A DNA stretch of 38,962 nucleotides from Candidatus Wolfebacteria bacterium (GTDB taxonomy: Bacteria; Patescibacteriota; Minisyncoccia; Phycocordibacterales; NVSU01). How positions within the stretch are numbered: the first letter of the stretch is position 1; each line of letters opens with the position of its first letter. Location: the NCBI GenBank assembly GCA_002401345.1, contig NVSU01000011.1, positions 54 through 39,015 of the forward strand, given 5' to 3'. The notes beneath the pieces were generated by a model, which worked only from the letters and a program-made list of their open reading frames with translations, did no database searches and was not told the origin of the DNA. Made by a program: the position numbers and the translations under genes. Shown here piece after piece: positions 30,085 through 37,965 of the stretch.

Positions 30085-31422
30085 ATGCATACAAATAAAA
30101 TATATTTACACTACATTATTTCAAGTGTGATTCTACTGTCTTTTGCCTTTCTGTTACCGCTTACTACTCATGCTCAAGATAGCGCAACAAGAGCGGCAGG
30201 AGCAGATATTCAAGTGACTGCACAGTCAGTACAACAGCCAACAGTGGCAGCTGAGGAAAATGCGGCACGTCCAATTATATTGGAATTCCAAAGTCCGGTA
30301 GAGGCTCGTGGTTTATTGTTTAATATAGTTGTTATTAACAGCGATGGGGAAGTCGTGTTTGAGACTAAGACAGCACAAAATAGTGTGGAGCTGCCATTGT
30401 TACCACCAGGATTTTATACATGGAGAGTTAATACAACTGCAACTGGATATAAACCAAGTCCAGCCGTTGAGTCTAATTTTACTGTGAGCTCGAGACCTTC
30501 TATTTCAACAGGAATGCCTGCACCAATTACAACAAATGCAGTTGAAGATCGAAATATATTAAACAGACTATTCGATGGTGTTAAAAAGATACTCGGGAGT
30601 ATTGCTACTTTTGTTCAAGGAATTATAGGAATATCACCTTCTAAAGTTTTTGTTGATACGGAAGCTCCATTATCTAGTGATTTGTTTGGACAGGGTGGAT
30701 ATAATAAAATTCAAAAAATAGCCCAAAGTATAGAAGAGCCACCAACTCCTACATTCACGTTCAATAAGATTAGAACTAAGATTGGGAAATATCTTTCTCC
30801 CACTGATGGAGTCATTATTTCATTTCAAAATAATGATGCTTCAGGAAATTATGATGTTCCGGACAATAATCCGTTTGGTAGTGTGCTCGCATCTGCATCA
30901 GGAATAATCCCGGTACTTCAGAGTTATTCCCAAGGTGACCAACTTTCTAATTCTTATAGGAAGTCATTTTCATCTTTTTCTGTGGACATACCTGCTGATT
31001 TACAAAGTGGTGAAAAATTCTGGATAGTATTTGAAAGAAGTGGAGCATTTACAAGTTGTACCTTGGGAGATAGTGAGTGTTCATATTCACTTGCAAAACA
31101 AAGTGGAGACCCATATCCATCTAGTGTGAATCCAAGCGGAAAAGGAGAACAACTTAATTATATAGATTGTACCAATGATAATGTGAATAATCCTGATTGG
31201 CTTCCCGCGGGAGTTGACTGTAGTACTGTAATAGCTCAAGGAATAGGCAGTACTGGAACAATAGTTTCTCCAGGAGGAATAGGAGGTGAATTTCCAGGAA
31301 CTGGCGGGATAGTAGTCGTTGGGGGTGGATCATCAGGAAGCGTGGATGATGTTGATCTGCAGTTAATAGGTAAGACACCAAGATTAATACGGAAGAAAGA
31401 TTTAACTGAACAGGAGTTATAA
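30085..31422 (+). CDS. Secreted surface protein with signal peptide
   Basis: 445 residues. A Sec signal peptide (hydrophobic IISSVILLSFAFLLPLTTHA, likely cut before QDS) is followed by an Ala/Gln/Thr-rich stretch, then a beta-sandwich-like domain (PIILEFQSPVEARGLLFNIVVINSDGEVVFE ... LPPGFYTWRVNTTATGY) resembling a fibronectin-III or carbohydrate-regulatory fold. An amphipathic helix (LFDGVKKILGSIATFVQGIIG), a region with two Cys pairs (TSCTLGDSEC, YIDCTNDNV..VDC) and a Gly-rich C-terminal tail complete it. Next to another secreted protein gene. Function unknown; attachment or envelope structure is plausible. Confidence 0.7.
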   Translation: MHTNKIYLHYIISSVILLSFAFLLPLTTHAQDSATRAAGADIQVTAQSVQQPTVAAEENAARPIILEFQSPVEARGLLFNIVVINSDGEVVFETKTAQNSVELPLLPPGFYTWRVNTTATGYKPSPAVESNFTVSSRPSISTGMPAPITTNAVEDRNILNRLFDGVKKILGSIATFVQGIIGISPSKVFVDTEAPLSSDLFGQGGYNKIQKIAQSIEEPPTPTFTFNKIRTKIGKYLSPTDGVIISFQNNDASGNYDVPDNNPFGSVLASASGIIPVLQSYSQGDQLSNSYRKSFSSFSVDIPADLQSGEKFWIVFERSGAFTSCTLGDSECSYSLAKQSGDPYPSSVNPSGKGEQLNYIDCTNDNVNNPDWLPAGVDCSTVIAQGIGSTGTIVSPGGIGGEFPGTGGIVVVGGGSSGSVDDVDLQLIGKTPRLIRKKDLTEQEL

Positions 31423-31456
31423 TAACGTTGTAAGATAACATTAATAAAGTATATAC

Positions 31457-32656
31457 ATGAAACATCTTCTTAAAAAACATTTACTATCAGTAGTGGCAAT
31501 ATTGTTCCTTATAGGAATCTCTGTATTATTTTTGACAAAAGATGACATACTGGCAGCTGCACCATCAGGCGGATACGCTGCAGGAGCTACGTTAAATCCA
31601 GATTGTTTTCCAGATGTAGGAGATCCAGATTGTAAAGTGATCGCTGCAGGAGGAGATTTTGCTGACGCAGGTGAAGCAGGAACAGCAGATCGAACACTTG
31701 GTAACACTGATGCTTTTGATTTAGGTTTTATTACTGATGGTCTAACACGACTTCATATTCAGAGTGATGGTAATGTTGGTATTGGCGTATCGACGCCAGG
31801 GTATGACGTTACGATTAAATCAGATGATATGGATTATGGGCTAGTGCATACAGCCACTTCAATAGCCTCATCTGTGATAGCTGAAATAGGAACATGGATT
31901 GATGCCGATAACGAGGAAGATACGCATTTCGGAGGATTTATTGGTACAAAAACCAATCATCCATTTCATCTTTTTGCTAATGACGATGGTGATGCTAATC
32001 CAGATGGTCCTATTCCACGGTTAACAATTGAGAAGAATGGTAATGTGGGGATTGGAACAGATTTTGATTTTTCATATGGTAATACAGTAGAAGGAATAGG
32101 GGTGATTGGACTTTCGAACGCAACGACTGTTCCAATAGGAGCTATAACAAGCGGTGGAGGTGTGCTCTATTCTACAGGAGGCATATTGCATTGGCTGAAA
32201 CAAGATGGAACAGATGTAGATCTTACTGCTGGAGGTGGGGGAGGACCTTCGGTAGTAAATCAAGTGAAGGTATCTTTATCTGCTGCACAAATAGAAGCAT
32301 TTGATACTGTACCCGTTGAATTAGTTGCAGCACCAGGGGCAGGTTTTGCATTACAAGTTGTAAATGTGGCTGTAAGGTATAATTTTGTCTCTGAACAGTA
32401 TTCCTTTTCCTTTGGAGAAGCTTTGATAAAAAACCCAAGTGCCATAGGTGAACAAGCGAAATTTGATGAAAGTGTATTACAAGCTCTTTCATCAAATCTT
32501 CAGTCAATTCAAGTTGTTACAGGCGCAAGTGCCTCAAATAATATGGTGGAAGGCGAGAAATTGCAAATCAAAGCTATTGGTAGCTCAGCAACGTGTACTG
32601 GTACTTGTGATGGAACATTGGATATATACCTATCATATCGAACAATAACACTATAA
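31457..32656 (+). CDS. Secreted tail-fibre-like surface protein
   Basis: 399 residues. A signal peptide or membrane anchor (LLSVVAILFLIGISVLFL) comes first. Two copies of a DGNVGIG / NGNVGIG motif (LHIQSDGNVGIGVSTPG and LTIEKNGNVGIGTDFD) are the short strands typical of phage tail fibres and similar trimeric surface stalks. Then comes a Gly-rich hinge (DLTAGGGGGPS) and a beta-rich C-terminal domain with a CTGTC disulfide-type pair. CPR genomes often encode such proteins; an attachment role is inferred. It follows the previous secreted gene by 34 bp and ends with a terminator, so the two may form one unit. Confidence 0.72.
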   Translation: MKHLLKKHLLSVVAILFLIGISVLFLTKDDILAAAPSGGYAAGATLNPDCFPDVGDPDCKVIAAGGDFADAGEAGTADRTLGNTDAFDLGFITDGLTRLHIQSDGNVGIGVSTPGYDVTIKSDDMDYGLVHTATSIASSVIAEIGTWIDADNEEDTHFGGFIGTKTNHPFHLFANDDGDANPDGPIPRLTIEKNGNVGIGTDFDFSYGNTVEGIGVIGLSNATTVPIGAITSGGGVLYSTGGILHWLKQDGTDVDLTAGGGGGPSVVNQVKVSLSAAQIEAFDTVPVELVAAPGAGFALQVVNVAVRYNFVSEQYSFSFGEALIKNPSAIGEQAKFDESVLQALSSNLQSIQVVTGASASNNMVEGEKLQIKAIGSSATCTGTCDGTLDIYLSYRTITL

Positions 32657-32675
32657 ATAGATTAAATTGAAGTTG

Positions 32676-32702
32676 AAAAAGCCTCATTTATGAGGCTTTT
32701 TT
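32676..32702 (+). terminator. Rho-independent terminator
   Basis: AAAAAGCCTCA-ttta-TGAGGCTTTTTT after the secreted-protein gene. Confidence 0.87.
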
Positions 32703-32751
32703 AAATGCACAGTTTTGCCCAAAAACGCTTTATTTTAAAGTCTTTTTTTGC

Positions 32752-32814
32752 TAAAATAGCTATATGGAAAGAGCCACATTTTAAGATGATGGCTATTAAA
32801 TTTTAATCAAATAA
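32752..32814 (+). promoter_or_regulatory. gyrB promoter and leader with a 6-codon mini-ORF
   Basis: TAAAAT (32752-32757) ends 6 bp before ATG 32764, which opens MERATF-stop (32764-32784). AGCCA..TGGCT in the leader pairs across the mini-ORF's stop. gyrB itself begins 30 bp later at 32815. Confidence 0.45.
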
Positions 32815-34959
32815 ATGCCTAAAAAAGAGGTCAAAAAGGCCGTAAAAAAAGACATGAGTAAATATGGAGCCAAAGACATCTCAGTACTTGAGGGTCTTGA
32901 ACCTGTACGTAAGCGTCCGGGTATGTATATTGGTTCTACAGGACCAGATGGACTACATCACCTTATTATAGAGATCTTTGATAACTCTCGTGATGAGGCT
33001 ATGGCAGGGTTCTGTAACAATATTGAGATCGTGCTTCTTCCAGGTAATAGAGTTCGTGTAGCAGATAATGGGCGAGGAATTCCTGTTGACATACATCCCA
33101 AAACAAAAGTTTCAGCACTTGAAACTGTAATGACGACACTTCATGCAGGAGGAAAGTTCGGCGAGGGTGGATATGAAGTATCTGGGGGACTTCATGGTGT
33201 TGGTGCGTCTGTGGTAAATGCGCTCTCAACATTCGCACGGGCCGAAGTCCATCGAGATGGAGGTAAATATATTCAGGAATATAAGATTGGCCAAAAGAAA
33301 GCTGCAGTTAAAAAAATTGCACCTTCAAAGAAGAAAGGAACGATAATTACATTTGAACCTGACGTTAGTATATTCAAAGAAGTAATATTTGATATGAATA
33401 GACTCGTTGATCACATGCGTCAGCAAGCATATCTGGTAAAGGAACTTCGCATTACTGTACTCGATGCTCGAGAGTATGAGGGAAAAATTGATCTAGAAGA
33501 CAAAAAAGGAGGTGACCGTGTATTTTACTTTAAAGAATTAGGACTTGAGGTACCATCAAAAGCATTTTATTTTGAAGGCGGGTTAGTATCTTTGATTTCT
33601 TTTTATAATGAAACTCAAAAGCCGGTACACAAGCATATTTTTTATGTTGAGAAAAAGCATGAGGAAGAAGGGAAGGAAACTGTAGGTGTCGAAGTTGCGC
33701 TTCAATATGTGGATGATATCAGTGCTCGAATAGTTCCATTTGCAAACAATATTTATAACTCAGAAGGAGGAATGCATGTAACCGGATTCAAGACAGCACT
33801 TACGCGACATTTAAATAACTATGCGAAGAAAAGTAAGCTTGTAAAAGAAGCAGACGGTAATTTTACGGGTGATGACGTACTTGAAGGACTTACAGTAGTT
33901 ATTTCGCTTAAAATGCATGAGATTCAGTTTGAAGGGCAAACAAAGGCTAAATTGGGATCAACCGAGGCACGAGGGGCAGTAGAATCTATATTTGGGGAAG
34001 CATTTTCAGCATTCCTGGAGGAAAATCCAGATGACGCAAAAGCTATCATAAACAAAGTGACGTTGGCTCTACGGGCACGAAAAGCTGCTAAAGCTGCCAA
34101 GGACAGCGTGCTACGAAAGGGAGCACTCGAAGGAATGATGCTTCCTGGTAAACTTGCTGATTGTCAGACTAAGGATCCTAATGAGGCTGAAATCTTTATT
34201 GTTGAGGGAGATTCCGCCGGTGGTAGCGCAAAAATGGGACGAGATCGTAGAACTCAAGCAATTTTACCGCTTCGTGGAAAAATTTTGAATGTGGAGCGGG
34301 CGCGAATTGATAAAATGATTGCATCGAAGGAAATCAAAGCACTCGTGATTGCATTGGGAACATCTATTGGAGATACATTTGATGTGGAGAAAGTAAGATA
34401 TAAGAAACTGATTATCGCAACTGATGCCGATGTTGATGGTGCGCACATTACAACACTTCTGCTCACGTTATTTTATAGATACTTTAAGCCAGTTATAGAA
34501 GAGGGGTATTTGTATGTAGCTCAACCTCCGCTTTATAAAATCAAGCAAGGAAAGAAGATTCAATATGTGTACACAGAAGAAGAGAAAATAGCGATTGTTG
34601 GGACAGATATACCTGAAATAAGTGAAGATCAAGAGGATGAAGTTGAGGAGACAGAAGGCGACGAAATCCCGACTGAAAGCGTCGGGAAAGATACAAAAGG
34701 ATCAAAAGGGCCTGTCCGCGATAGTGGGAAAAAGAAAGCACAGAAGTTCCATATCCAAAGATATAAAGGTCTTGGTGAAATGAATCCAGAAGAATTATGG
34801 GAAACAACCATGGATCCTGAAACAAGGACACTGAAGCAAATTACTATCAAAGATGCACAAGGAGCTGATAAAATATTTGATACGCTCATGGGAGCTGAGG
34901 TTGCCCCGCGAAAGGCATTTATTCAAAACAATGCAAAACTCGCTGAAATTGATATTTAA
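32815..34959 (+). CDS. gyrB: DNA gyrase subunit B
   Basis: 714 residues. The GHKL ATPase part has LEPVRKRPGMYIGST, DNSRDEAMAG (metal-binding Asn), DNGRGIPVDIHP and GGLHGVGASVVNAL. The transducer domain follows, then the TOPRIM domain with IVEGDSAGGSAKMGRDRRTQAILPLRGKILNVE and TDADVDGAHI. The C-terminal QRYKGLGEMNPEELWETTMDPETRTL completes it. Between the TOPRIM core and that tail, about 40 acidic and Lys-rich residues (SEDQEDEVEETEGDE..) are inserted, holding a 21-bp palindrome. With GyrA (not in window) it supercoils DNA. PLRGKILNVE favours GyrB over ParE. Confidence 0.96.
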   Translation: MPKKEVKKAVKKDMSKYGAKDISVLEGLEPVRKRPGMYIGSTGPDGLHHLIIEIFDNSRDEAMAGFCNNIEIVLLPGNRVRVADNGRGIPVDIHPKTKVSALETVMTTLHAGGKFGEGGYEVSGGLHGVGASVVNALSTFARAEVHRDGGKYIQEYKIGQKKAAVKKIAPSKKKGTIITFEPDVSIFKEVIFDMNRLVDHMRQQAYLVKELRITVLDAREYEGKIDLEDKKGGDRVFYFKELGLEVPSKAFYFEGGLVSLISFYNETQKPVHKHIFYVEKKHEEEGKETVGVEVALQYVDDISARIVPFANNIYNSEGGMHVTGFKTALTRHLNNYAKKSKLVKEADGNFTGDDVLEGLTVVISLKMHEIQFEGQTKAKLGSTEARGAVESIFGEAFSAFLEENPDDAKAIINKVTLALRARKAAKAAKDSVLRKGALEGMMLPGKLADCQTKDPNEAEIFIVEGDSAGGSAKMGRDRRTQAILPLRGKILNVERARIDKMIASKEIKALVIALGTSIGDTFDVEKVRYKKLIIATDADVDGAHITTLLLTLFYRYFKPVIEEGYLYVAQPPLYKIKQGKKIQYVYTEEEKIAIVGTDIPEISEDQEDEVEETEGDEIPTESVGKDTKGSKGPVRDSGKKKAQKFHIQRYKGLGEMNPEELWETTMDPETRTLKQITIKDAQGADKIFDTLMGAEVAPRKAFIQNNAKLAEIDI
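34667..34687. repeat. 21-bp palindrome inside gyrB
   Basis: TCCCGAC-tgaaagc-GTCGGGA, in frame within the acidic insertion. It shares the TCCCG start with the MITE ends, but is otherwise different. Confidence 0.7.
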
Positions 34960-34974
34960 TGCTAAATTATACAC

Positions 34975-35442
34975 ATGGAAACACCTCCCAGAATTGAATC
35001 AGATCCAATAAGACTGAATGTAGAAGAACAAAAGGAGTTATTGGAAAATAATCTTTCAAATCTTTTAAATAACCTCGATTCATTTCCAGAACCAGGAACT
35101 AAAGTTTTTGAACTCTTTGAAGAGAAACTAATGAAAGATTCTGGTTATTTTGGAAGGGTTATAAATAACTTAACAAGTATATCTAATGCCTCTACATTAG
35201 CAAAAGTACTTTCTCTCGGTTCTGCATTTTGGGGTGTATCCGAAGGAGTACCCGATGTTTTCTCGGGTGTTGAATCCTCACAATACGGACTTACTTTTTC
35301 AGGACTTATCGAATTGGGATTAGGATTAGGTGTGGGGAAATTGCTACTCAATAAAGCTAGAAAACTGGAAAGTAAGTTTGATAGATTTAATAAAGTACTT
35401 CAGGATATATCAGAGAAAAATTTAAAAGGAAATGAAATATAG
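34975..35442 (+). CDS. Uncharacterised protein with a short hydrophobic region
   Basis: 155 residues. N-terminal charged helices (PIRLNVEEQKELLENNLSNLLNNLDSF), then FGRVINNLTSISNASTLAKVLSLGSAFWG, a moderately hydrophobic segment LTFSGLIELGLGLGVGKLLL and a basic, charged tail (NKARKLESKFDRFNKVLQDISEKN). No signal peptide. TAAATT ends 6 bp before the ATG (leaderless type). It is followed 3 bases later by a 49-residue ORF, likely co-transcribed. No family recognised. Confidence 0.6.
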   Translation: METPPRIESDPIRLNVEEQKELLENNLSNLLNNLDSFPEPGTKVFELFEEKLMKDSGYFGRVINNLTSISNASTLAKVLSLGSAFWGVSEGVPDVFSGVESSQYGLTFSGLIELGLGLGVGKLLLNKARKLESKFDRFNKVLQDISEKNLKGNEI

Positions 35443-35445
35443 TTT

Positions 35446-35595
35446 ATGAATAAAGATGACTTTTTACAATTAGCCCAAAAAATTAAGGATAATACAATAT
35501 CTGATACTGAAAAATTGTCCTTATTGAAATTTTTAAATTCAGAAATAGAAATGTTATCTCAAGTCTTTGGAGATTTTAAAAAAGAATTGGAATAA
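35446..35595 (+). CDS. Small acidic helical protein (49 aa)
   Basis: Below the ORF-track length. It reads MNKDDFLQLAQKIKDNTIS then DTEKLSLLKFLNSEIEMLSQ and ends GDFKKELE. It starts 3 bp after the previous stop, suggesting translational coupling. The predicted fold is two or three helices. The last codons lie in the left arm of a 61-bp palindrome. Confidence 0.6.
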   Translation: MNKDDFLQLAQKIKDNTISDTEKLSLLKFLNSEIEMLSQVFGDFKKELE

Positions 35596-35638
35596 AAAAA
35601 TCCCCGTGATGGGGATTTTTTTATTCCAATTCTTTTTT
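35578..35638. repeat. 61-bp palindrome spanning the 3' ends of two convergent genes, acts as terminator
   Basis: Perfect 28-bp arms with loop GTGAT. The core ATCCCC..GGGGAT with T runs on both sides is a bidirectional terminator. The outer arms extend through the stop codons, so both genes end with KKELE-stop from the same sequence. Confidence 0.88.
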
Positions 35639-35815
35639 GATGAGTTCCTTTAATTCTGTGATATGTTCTTCTTTGTCGTTGATCATTTTCTCCCAGAATA
35701 CTTTGCTCTCAGGTGAATTCTCAGAGTCTTTCACATAGTCTTTCTTTATTCTCCACAGGCTCTTATGTTCAATTGTAACTTGCATCATTAGATTATATAG
35801 ATTGTTTTCAAACAT
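35621..35815 (-). CDS. Small helical protein (64 aa)
   Basis: 64 residues: MFENNLYNLMMQVTIEHKSLWRIKKDYVKDSENSPESKVFWEKMINDKEEHITELKELIKKELE, shown here only in outline as a two-helix protein with E-H-K-S and H-I-T-E-L patterns. The helices with spaced Glu and His (IEHKSLWR, KEEHITEL) resemble one half of a rubrerythrin-like four-helix bundle, but the metal set is incomplete. It sits 6 bp downstream of thrS on the same strand, so it is probably read from the thrS transcript. It converges on the 49-aa ORF through the shared palindrome. Confidence 0.65.
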   Translation of the reverse strand: MFENNLYNLMMQVTIEHKSLWRIKKDYVKDSENSPESKVFWEKMINDKEEHITELKELIKKELE

Positions 35816-35821
35816 GATATA

Positions 35822-37591
35822 TTACTTTTTATTTTTAATTTTATTTTCCAATAACGTTATGAAATCTGCCATTGTAATGTATTCATGACGTTCATTGTCT
35901 CGACCTTCAACGGTTATTTTTTTATATTCGATTTCTTTGTCTCCAATTACAACCAAGTATGGAATTTTTTGCATCTTAGATTGACGAATTCTCTTACCAA
36001 GACTCTCACTTTCTCCCATCCACTCAACTCGTATTCCTAGCTTAAGAAGTGCATCGTACACTTCCTTTGCATACTCACCATGTTTATCTTCTGCAATTGG
36101 AAGCACTGCAACCTGAGTAGGGGAAAGCCATAGCGGGAAGCTTCCAGCGTAGTGTTCGATTAAAAATGCCATGATTCTCTCTATTGCCCCTACTGATGAA
36201 CGATGAATCACTATCGGTTCCTTTTCCTTGCCGTCACTATCTGTAAATGTAAGTTCAAACCGTTTTGGCATCACAAAATCATACTGTACTGTAAATGCAG
36301 TATCCTCTTTTCCAAGCACGTTTTTCATCTGAATATCAATTTTAGGGCCATAAAATGAGGCCTCATTTTGAGCTTCTACAAATGGAACCCTTCGCTTCTT
36401 TAATACATTTCGCAATATCCCTTCTGCTACATCCCATGCATTGTCATCCTTGAAGTATTTTTCTTCTTCATCTCTATTGCCGAGTGAGAGCCGGTAAGAA
36501 TAATTCTCGCCTAAATTTAATCCAAACACTTTTGCAATGTATTCTATAAGGTCAAGTGCTCCATCAACTTCTTCTTGTGCCTGTGTTGTATCTCGACAAA
36601 TAATATGAGCATCTGCGAGACAAAAGCTACGTACTCTCATGAGTCCGCTGAGTTCTCCTGATTGCTCATATCTATAGAGTTGTGCAAGTTCAGCTATGCG
36701 AAGTGGTAACTCTCTGTAACTTCGAGGCTTACTTAAATAGAGTTCAAAATGATGAGGACACGTCATTGGGCGAAGCATATATTCATCTTCATCAATTACC
36801 ATGGGGGTATACATAGAATCCTTATAGTACGGATAGTGGCCAGATTTTTTATAAAGGTCGATTCGTGCCATATCAGGAGTTCTCACATGTTTATAACCAC
36901 GTCGTATTTCTTCATCGACAATAAAACGCTCTACTTCTCGTCGTATCGTGGCACCTTTATCAGTCCATAAAGGCAGACCCTTTCCGACAATATCAGAAAA
37001 GACAAAGAGTCCTAATTCTTTACCAAGTTTTCTGTGATCTCTTTCTTTCGCTTCTGCGAGCATCTTTTCATATTCATCCAAATCTTTTTTTGTTTCAAAT
37101 GCGAGACCGTATATTCGTGTAAGTTGTGTATTATTTTCATCACCTCTCCAGTACGCCCCTGCAATATGACTCAATTTAAATGCATCGGCATTTATTTTCT
37201 TCATATCTTCTATGTGTCCGCCCTTACATAAATCCGTGAATCCGCCAGCTGGCGGACCAGATGTATAGAGTGTTATATCTTCTTTTTTTGAAACGATTTC
37301 ATCTATGAGTTCTTGCTTATAGGGATTGTCTTTAAAGAAATCTTTTGCTTCTTTCTCGGATACTTTTTTCTCTGAAAATGTATCCCATGTATTCAGCATT
37401 TTCTTCATTTTCTTTTGAATTACAGAAAGGTCTTTGTCGGAAAGTGGTTTTGAAAATTCGAAGTCATAATAGAATCCATTATCAATGGCTGGCCCAATCG
37501 CAGTTTTTGTATCTGGCCATAGTTCTAATACTGCAGCAGCAAGTAAATGTGCCAGTGAGTGTCTCATATTTTGTAAATCTTTTTTGTCCAT
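35822..37591 (-). CDS. thrS: Threonyl-tRNA synthetase lacking the TGS domain
   Basis: 589 residues, against about 640. The chain starts directly at the N2 editing domain (MRHSLAHLLAAAV, HxxxH), so the N-terminal TGS domain is missing. The catalytic core has zinc ligands in MTCPHHFELY, ADAHIICRD and the His in VIHRSSVGAIERIMAFLIEHY (motif 3). The C-terminal anticodon domain ends the protein (PTQVAVLPI ... YLVVIGDKEIE). In the normally continuous LYxxGxFxDLCxGxH segment, four residues PPAG (113-116) are inserted; they come from a 16-bp palindrome. TATAAT (37609-37614) lies 17 bp before the ATG. It is divergent from rpmF. Confidence 0.96.
   Translation of the reverse strand: MDKKDLQNMRHSLAHLLAAAVLELWPDTKTAIGPAIDNGFYYDFEFSKPLSDKDLSVIQKKMKKMLNTWDTFSEKKVSEKEAKDFFKDNPYKQELIDEIVSKKEDITLYTSGPPAGGFTDLCKGGHIEDMKKINADAFKLSHIAGAYWRGDENNTQLTRIYGLAFETKKDLDEYEKMLAEAKERDHRKLGKELGLFVFSDIVGKGLPLWTDKGATIRREVERFIVDEEIRRGYKHVRTPDMARIDLYKKSGHYPYYKDSMYTPMVIDEDEYMLRPMTCPHHFELYLSKPRSYRELPLRIAELAQLYRYEQSGELSGLMRVRSFCLADAHIICRDTTQAQEEVDGALDLIEYIAKVFGLNLGENYSYRLSLGNRDEEEKYFKDDNAWDVAEGILRNVLKKRRVPFVEAQNEASFYGPKIDIQMKNVLGKEDTAFTVQYDFVMPKRFELTFTDSDGKEKEPIVIHRSSVGAIERIMAFLIEHYAGSFPLWLSPTQVAVLPIAEDKHGEYAKEVYDALLKLGIRVEWMGESESLGKRIRQSKMQKIPYLVVIGDKEIEYKKITVEGRDNERHEYITMADFITLLENKIKNKK
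37241..37256. repeat. 16-bp palindrome TCCGCCAGCTGGCGGA inside thrS
   Basis: A perfect palindrome read in frame as PPAG plus the next Gly. Same core as in rplL (2937) and close to the terminator copy at 942 (TCCGCCAATTGGCGGA). Confidence 0.9.
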
Positions 37592-37652
37592 AACGTATAT
37601 CGTACCATATTATAGGTTGACCGAGTATATTGTGAATTTTGTGAAATAAGGC

Positions 37653-37681
37653 TTGATACTCAGATATAAATACGCTATACT
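37653..37681 (+). promoter_or_regulatory. rpmF promoter, leaderless
   Basis: TTGATA (37653-37658), 17-bp spacer, TATACT (37676-37681), then 8 bp to the ATG at 37690. Confidence 0.78.
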
Positions 37682-37689
37682 GGCCCCAT

Positions 37690-37920
37690 ATGGTAATACG
37701 AATGCGACATACGAGGGCTCATACAGCCAATAGACGTTCACATCATGCACTTAAAAGTGCAGCTATTTCCTCCTGTTCAAACTGTGGTCAATCTCATGTT
37801 CGACATACAGTATGTATAAAATGCGGATATTACAGAGGAAAACAAGTTATTAACATGGTACAAAAACTTGAGAAGAAACAAGCGAAGCTGAAGGCGAAGG
37901 AAAAAGAGGAACAGAAATAG
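37690..37920 (+). CDS. rpmF: Ribosomal protein bL32
   Basis: 76 residues. RMRHTRAHTANRRSHHAL is the bL32 N-terminus, followed by a four-Cys zinc ribbon CSNCGQSHVRHTVCIKCGYYRGKQVI and a Lys/Glu-rich tail. bL32 is a small protein of the large subunit near the exit region. ATG 37690 fits the leaderless promoter; ATG 37702 (MRHTR) is an alternative start. All four cysteines are kept, so this is a zinc-binding form. It is followed by nusB, 45 bp away with its own -10 box. Confidence 0.95.
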   Translation: MVIRMRHTRAHTANRRSHHALKSAAISSCSNCGQSHVRHTVCIKCGYYRGKQVINMVQKLEKKQAKLKAKEKEEQK

Positions 37921-37965
37921 TTAGACACTTACAAGTTTTCTAAATTTATTCTACAATATAACTAT

